Assembly: GCF_001468225.1 (NCBI RefSeq)
Contig: NZ_LNRU01000002.1
Coordinates: 124,001-188,000, forward strand
Length of the DNA: 64,000 bases
Direction: 5' to 3'
Source: Sphingopyxis sp. H053
GTDB lineage: Bacteria; Pseudomonadota; Alphaproteobacteria; Sphingomonadales; Sphingomonadaceae
Shown: piece by piece, positions 61,198 through 64,000 of the stretch
Numbering within the stretch: position 1 is the stretch's first letter
Layout: each line of letters starts with the position of its first letter
The notes under the pieces: model-generated
Seen by the model: the letters and a program-made list of their open reading frames with translations, nothing else
What the model was told of the DNA's origin: nothing
The model's database searches: none
Made by a program: the position numbers and the translations under genes

Positions 61198-62345
61198 GCG
61201 CGGCCACGATGTTCGCGGGATTGAACACCCCGCGCCTGATTCTCGACGCGGACCGGCTGGAGCGCAACGCCGCGCGCATGCGCGCCCGCTGCGACGCGCT
61301 GGGCGTCACGCTGCGCCCGCATCTGAAGACGGCCAAGTCGGCCGACGTCGCGCGTATCGCGGCGAACGGCGAGCAAGGGCCGATCACGGTCTCGACGCTG
61401 GCTGAAGCCGAATATTTCGCCGCGGCGGGCTGGCGCGACATCCTCTACACGACCGCGATCGCGCCCGCAAAACTGGCGCGCGTCCATCATATCCAGCGCG
61501 AGCATGGCGCACGGCTGCTGCTTGTCGTCGACGACGGGCAGGCCGCCACTGCGATGGGCGAAGCCGCGGCGGTGCTCGGCGCGCGCTTTGGCGTCCTGAT
61601 CGAGGTCGATTGCGGCGAACACCGCAGCGGCACCGAACCGGCGTCAGAAGAGCTTGTCGCGATCGCGGGGGTAATTGCGGCCTGTTCGCCGCAACTCGAA
61701 TTGATGGGCGTGATGACCCACGCGGGGCATAGCTACGCGTTCGACGATCCCGCGCCGATCCGGGCGCTCGCCGAAGTCGAGCGGCATGCGGCGGTCGCAT
61801 CGGCGGAATTGCTCCGCGCGCGCGGTTACACCTGCCCCATCGTCAGCGTCGGCTCGACCCCGACGGTGGTTTTCGCCGAACAATTGCGCGGCGTGACCGA
61901 AGTGCGGGCGGGCATCTACCTGTTCTGCGACCTTGCCCAATTGTCGCGGGGCGTCTGCGCGCAAGAGGATATTGCCGTCTCGGTGCTGGCGACGGTGATC
62001 GGCCACCAGCGCCGCGGCGCCGGCCCCAGCCTGATCCTCGATGCCGGCGCGCTCGCGCTGTCGAAGGATGTCGGGGCCAACCGCTTCATGCCGAACGCCG
62101 GATATGGGCTGGTCTGCGACGCCGCCACGCTCGAGCCGCTGGAATCGCTGACGGTCGTGACCGTGCATCAGGAACATGGCGGCGTGCCCGTGCCCGACGA
62201 AAGCTGGTTCAAACGCCTGCCGATCGGCAGCGTCGTCCGCATCCTGCCCAATCACGCCTGCCTGACCTGTGCCGCCTACACCTCCTACGACGTGATGCGC
62301 GGCGGGGTGCTGACCGAAGAATGGCCGCGGACCGGCGGATGGTGA
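61194..62345 (+). CDS. D-serine deaminase / D-threonine aldolase family PLP enzyme
   Basis: A 383-aa fold-type III (alanine-racemase-like) PLP enzyme. The PLP lysine is K45 in RPHLKTAKS, IEVDCGEHRSG and MTHAGHSYAF are typical, and the metal pair histidine and cysteine lies in LPNHACLTCAAY near the C-terminus. Such enzymes deaminate D-serine or split D-3-hydroxyamino acids in the cytoplasm. Start overlaps the HAD stop (ATGA). With RidA 19 bases downstream, the pathway would produce a 2-aminoacrylate-type imine, so a deaminase is favoured over an aldolase. Confidence 0.88.
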   Translation: MSAATMFAGLNTPRLILDADRLERNAARMRARCDALGVTLRPHLKTAKSADVARIAANGEQGPITVSTLAEAEYFAAAGWRDILYTTAIAPAKLARVHHIQREHGARLLLVVDDGQAATAMGEAAAVLGARFGVLIEVDCGEHRSGTEPASEELVAIAGVIAACSPQLELMGVMTHAGHSYAFDDPAPIRALAEVERHAAVASAELLRARGYTCPIVSVGSTPTVVFAEQLRGVTEVRAGIYLFCDLAQLSRGVCAQEDIAVSVLATVIGHQRRGAGPSLILDAGALALSKDVGANRFMPNAGYGLVCDAATLEPLESLTVVTVHQEHGGVPVPDESWFKRLPIGSVVRILPNHACLTCAAYTSYDVMRGGVLTEEWPRTGGW

Positions 62346-62364
62346 GGGACTTTCGGAGATCGAG

Positions 62365-62760
62365 ATGAAGGTTCAGAAAATGACAGAGATACGCTGCGCG
62401 GCGGCGCCGCCCCCCGGCGGGCATTATGCCCAGGCCATGTTGCACCGCGACACGCTTTATGTTTCGGGCCAGCTCGGCGTGACCGGCGAAACACCCGATC
62501 CCGAAAGCCGTTCGGTCGGCGAGCAGGTCAACTTTGCGCTCGGGAACATTGCGGCGATTGTCGGTGTGGTTGGCGCTTCGCCGGACGACATTGTCCGCTG
62601 CACCGTCTATGTGACCGACGTCGCGCATTGGGGCGAAGTCAACCGGGCCTATGCGGCGTTTTTTGGCGCGCACCGCCCCGCCCGATCGATCGTTCCCTCC
62701 GGTCCGCTGCACTTCAATGCGCTGGTGGAGATCGAAGCCGTCGTCGCGGTGAGTGTCTGA
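62365..62760 (+). CDS. RidA-family imine deaminase
   Basis: A 131-aa member of the YjgF/YER057c/UK114 family that hydrolyses reactive enamine and imine intermediates. YVSGQLGVTGETP, EQVNFALGNIAAIV, the arginine in ARSIVPSG and the glutamate in NALVEIEAVVAV are the conserved active-site region. Last gene of the HAD-PLP-RidA operon, and it fits the upstream deaminase, which releases its substrate. Trimeric, cytoplasmic. Confidence 0.93.
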   Translation: MKVQKMTEIRCAAAPPPGGHYAQAMLHRDTLYVSGQLGVTGETPDPESRSVGEQVNFALGNIAAIVGVVGASPDDIVRCTVYVTDVAHWGEVNRAYAAFFGAHRPARSIVPSGPLHFNALVEIEAVVAVSV

Positions 62761-62797
62761 GACCGGGCGCGAAGCGGACATAGCAAGGTAATAGTGG

Positions 62798-62888
62798 GCG
62801 CGCGCTTTAATCGACTGGCGGTATTTATCGGCGAGCGGTCTGGGGCTAGAGCCCCGATCATAGCGCGAGACTCGAACGCAATCGAATG
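62798..62888. repeat. Diverged copy of the island-end sequence (copy 2)
   Basis: It aligns with 34053-34147 over about 90 bases with the same order of blocks (AATCGACT, GGGGCTA, CCGATC, TCGAATG), plus the AT-rich CTTTAATTTTCAATATCTTAT downstream. It contains a GGGGCT-AG-AGCCCC stem (62842-62855) that copy 1 lacks. No copy of the 61-bp att core follows before the next gene at 62953. I cannot name it; a second, older element end is possible. Confidence 0.45.
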
Positions 62889-62952
62889 GTTTTGACTATT
62901 CTTTAATTTTCAATATCTTATGGCGGAGTGAATTTATGAATGGGACAGGGTC

Positions 62953-63549
62953 ATGGCCGCCGTCGAGGTAGATCCCAACAAGGTTCACGAATTCGTCGAC
63001 ATGGACGGTTTCTATGACTGGCTGGCCGCGCATCACACCACCGAGCGCGAGGTGTGGATCAAGGTCCACAAGGTCAAATCGGGCCTCGCGTCGATCACGC
63101 CCGAACAGGCGATCCACGCGGCGCTGTGCTGGGGATGGATCGACGCGATCCGCAAATCCTTCGACGAAAAAAGCTTCCTGCAACGCTATACGCCGCGTGG
63201 GCCGAAGAGCGTCTGGAGCCAGATCAATATCGACAATGTCGCGCGCCTGACCGCCGAGGGCCGGATGACCGGGCATGGGCTGAAACAGGTCGAGGCCGCG
63301 AAGGCCGATGGCCGCTGGGATCGCGCCTACCGCGTCAAGGGATCGGAAATTCCGGACGATTTGCAGGCGGCGATCGACGCCGAACCCCGGGCCAAGGCCA
63401 TGTTAGAAAAGCTGACCGCGCAGAACCGCTTCGCGCTGATCTTTCGCCTCGGTACAATCAAGACCGAGACCGGGCGGAAAAAGAAGATCGCCGACATGGT
63501 CGCGATGCTGAAGCGCGGCGAGACTTTTCACCCGCAAAAAGCGAAGTGA
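62953..63549 (+). CDS. YdeI/OmpD-associated-family protein
   Basis: A 198-aa cytoplasmic protein. DMDGFYDWLAAHHTTEREVWIKV, CWGWIDAIRKSFDEKSFLQR, YTPRGPKSVWSQIN and LTAQNRFALIFRL are typical of the YdeI (OmdA) family, whose members affect resistance to polymyxin and bacteriocins in a few bacteria; the mechanism is not known. Start ATG 62953 with AGGG before it. It is convergent with the HxlR gene (18 bases between stops). It is unlike its catabolic neighbours and may be the original chromosomal flank. Confidence 0.88.
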   Translation: MAAVEVDPNKVHEFVDMDGFYDWLAAHHTTEREVWIKVHKVKSGLASITPEQAIHAALCWGWIDAIRKSFDEKSFLQRYTPRGPKSVWSQINIDNVARLTAEGRMTGHGLKQVEAAKADGRWDRAYRVKGSEIPDDLQAAIDAEPRAKAMLEKLTAQNRFALIFRLGTIKTETGRKKKIADMVAMLKRGETFHPQKAK

Positions 63550-63567
63550 CCCCGCTGCGGAGCGGTT

Positions 63568-63921
63568 TCAACCGTTGGTCGCAGCAACGATAGCTGCGTC
63601 GGCATCAGCACCGCCCGCCACGGCATCCCACCAATCGCCGAGCGCGTCGATCAGCGGCACGAGCCGTTCGCCGTCGGTGGTCAGGTCATATTCGACCCGC
63701 CGGGGATAGCCTTCGAATTCGGTGCGCTGGACGATCCCCGCATCCTCGAGCTTGCGCAGTTCGAGCATCAGCATCTTGTGCGAGATCGTCGGATTGTCGC
63801 GGCGCAAGTCGCTGAACCTTTTGGTTCCGTCGCTGAGATAATAGAGGAGCAAGGTCGGCCAGCGGCCGCTCAGCACCTGCATCACTTCCTCTATCGGACA
63901 GCGCGAAACCAGATCTTTCAT
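63568..63921 (-). CDS. HxlR-family transcriptional regulator
   Basis: A 117-aa single-module HxlR winged helix: CPIEEVMQVLSGRWPTLLLYYL, FSDLRRDNPTISHKMLMLELRKLE and the wing VEYDLTTDGERLVPLI. Many members respond to aldehydes or redox through an N-terminal cysteine; here Cys8 is in that place. Its promoter region (63922-64000) is cut by the window end, so the divergent gene it may control is not visible. Compare the double version at 9606-10559. Confidence 0.92.
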   Translation of the reverse strand: MKDLVSRCPIEEVMQVLSGRWPTLLLYYLSDGTKRFSDLRRDNPTISHKMLMLELRKLEDAGIVQRTEFEGYPRRVEYDLTTDGERLVPLIDALGDWWDAVAGGADADAAIVAATNG

Positions 63922-64000
63922 CAGAGCCTCATGGTTACAAAAAGGTGCGTAATTTACGTGGCGACGGCGCGTCCTATATCTGGTTTCGCTGCGCAGCTCC

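Noticed and set aside
62798-62888. A possible tRNA, because GTTCGAGTC appears on the minus strand
   Set aside because: No acceptor, D or anticodon arm can be built around it, and copy 1 at 34053 does not keep the arm.
1-64000. CRISPR array, rRNA, tRNA, prophage structural genes or toxin-antitoxin pairs
   Set aside because: I looked for regular short repeats and RNA-like stems and saw none; no capsid, tail, terminase, toxin or antitoxin protein is evident.

Overview
The window is high-GC DNA from an alphaproteobacterium. Five large TonB-dependent receptors (four of 726-1004 aa with sphingomonad-style plugs), LacI, HxlR and LysR regulators, paired esterases, an S9 peptidase and an AbgT carrier point to a sphingomonad (Sphingopyxis, Novosphingobium or Sphingobium type). 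I count four TonB receptors with certainty (7.2, 12.2, 26.8 and 47.4 kb). No rRNA, tRNA, CRISPR array or integrase gene was recognised. The genus is an inference; no marker gene was compared.

The left edge is the 3' end of guaA (1-400). A 61-bp sequence that starts in its last codons (389-449) returns at 34292-34352 in direct orientation with 56/61 identity. That is the signature of an integrative element at the guaA 3' end. The 33.9 kb between the copies is a catabolic island: (a) 0.5-7.1 kb, a five-gene minus-strand operon for a nitronate monooxygenase-like flavoprotein, a carotenoid-cleavage-type oxygenase, an acyl-CoA ligase and two thiolases, divergent from a TonB receptor; (b) 9.6-12.1 kb, a double HxlR regulator and a frameshifted carboxylesterase; (c) 12.2-23.3 kb, a TonB receptor, TIM-barrel isomerase, Gfo/Idh oxidoreductase, MFS carrier, LacI regulator, a three-part periplasmic dehydrogenase (GMC flavoprotein, Tat-exported small subunit, cytochrome c) and a secreted TIM-barrel protein, tied together by matching GTAAT-NN-ATTAC palindromes; (d) 23.4-34.0 kb, a second LacI with twin TGTCAGCGCTGACA operators, a GH3 glycosidase, TonB receptor, PhoK-like phosphatase and two carboxylesterases. 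Read together this is an uptake and degradation system for glycosides and esters. Part (c) looks like a 3-keto-glycoside route: oxidise the sugar at the cell surface, eliminate the aglycone, import, then reduce.

Right of the second repeat (34.4-46.9 kb) are an AlpA-like remnant, a secreted protein of unknown function, a serine hydrolase, and amino-acid and organic-acid genes: two aminotransferases, an Lrp regulator, fumarylacetoacetase, and a LysR-controlled leuC-leuD-like hydro-lyase pair with a dehalogenase-like hydrolase. A 270-bp element with 34-bp perfect terminal inverted repeats (46918-47187) supplies the stop codon of that LysR gene.

From 47.4 to 62.8 kb lies an amide and peptide module: TonB receptor, AbgT carrier, M20 amidohydrolase, penicillin-acylase-type Ntn hydrolase, FAD oxidoreductase, S9 peptidase, a LysR paralogue, HAD hydrolase, D-serine deaminase-like PLP enzyme and RidA. 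It would import N-acyl or modified amino acids, release the amino acid and deaminate it. After a diverged copy (62798-62888) of the sequence found at the island's right end (34053-34147), the window closes with YdeI-like and HxlR genes.
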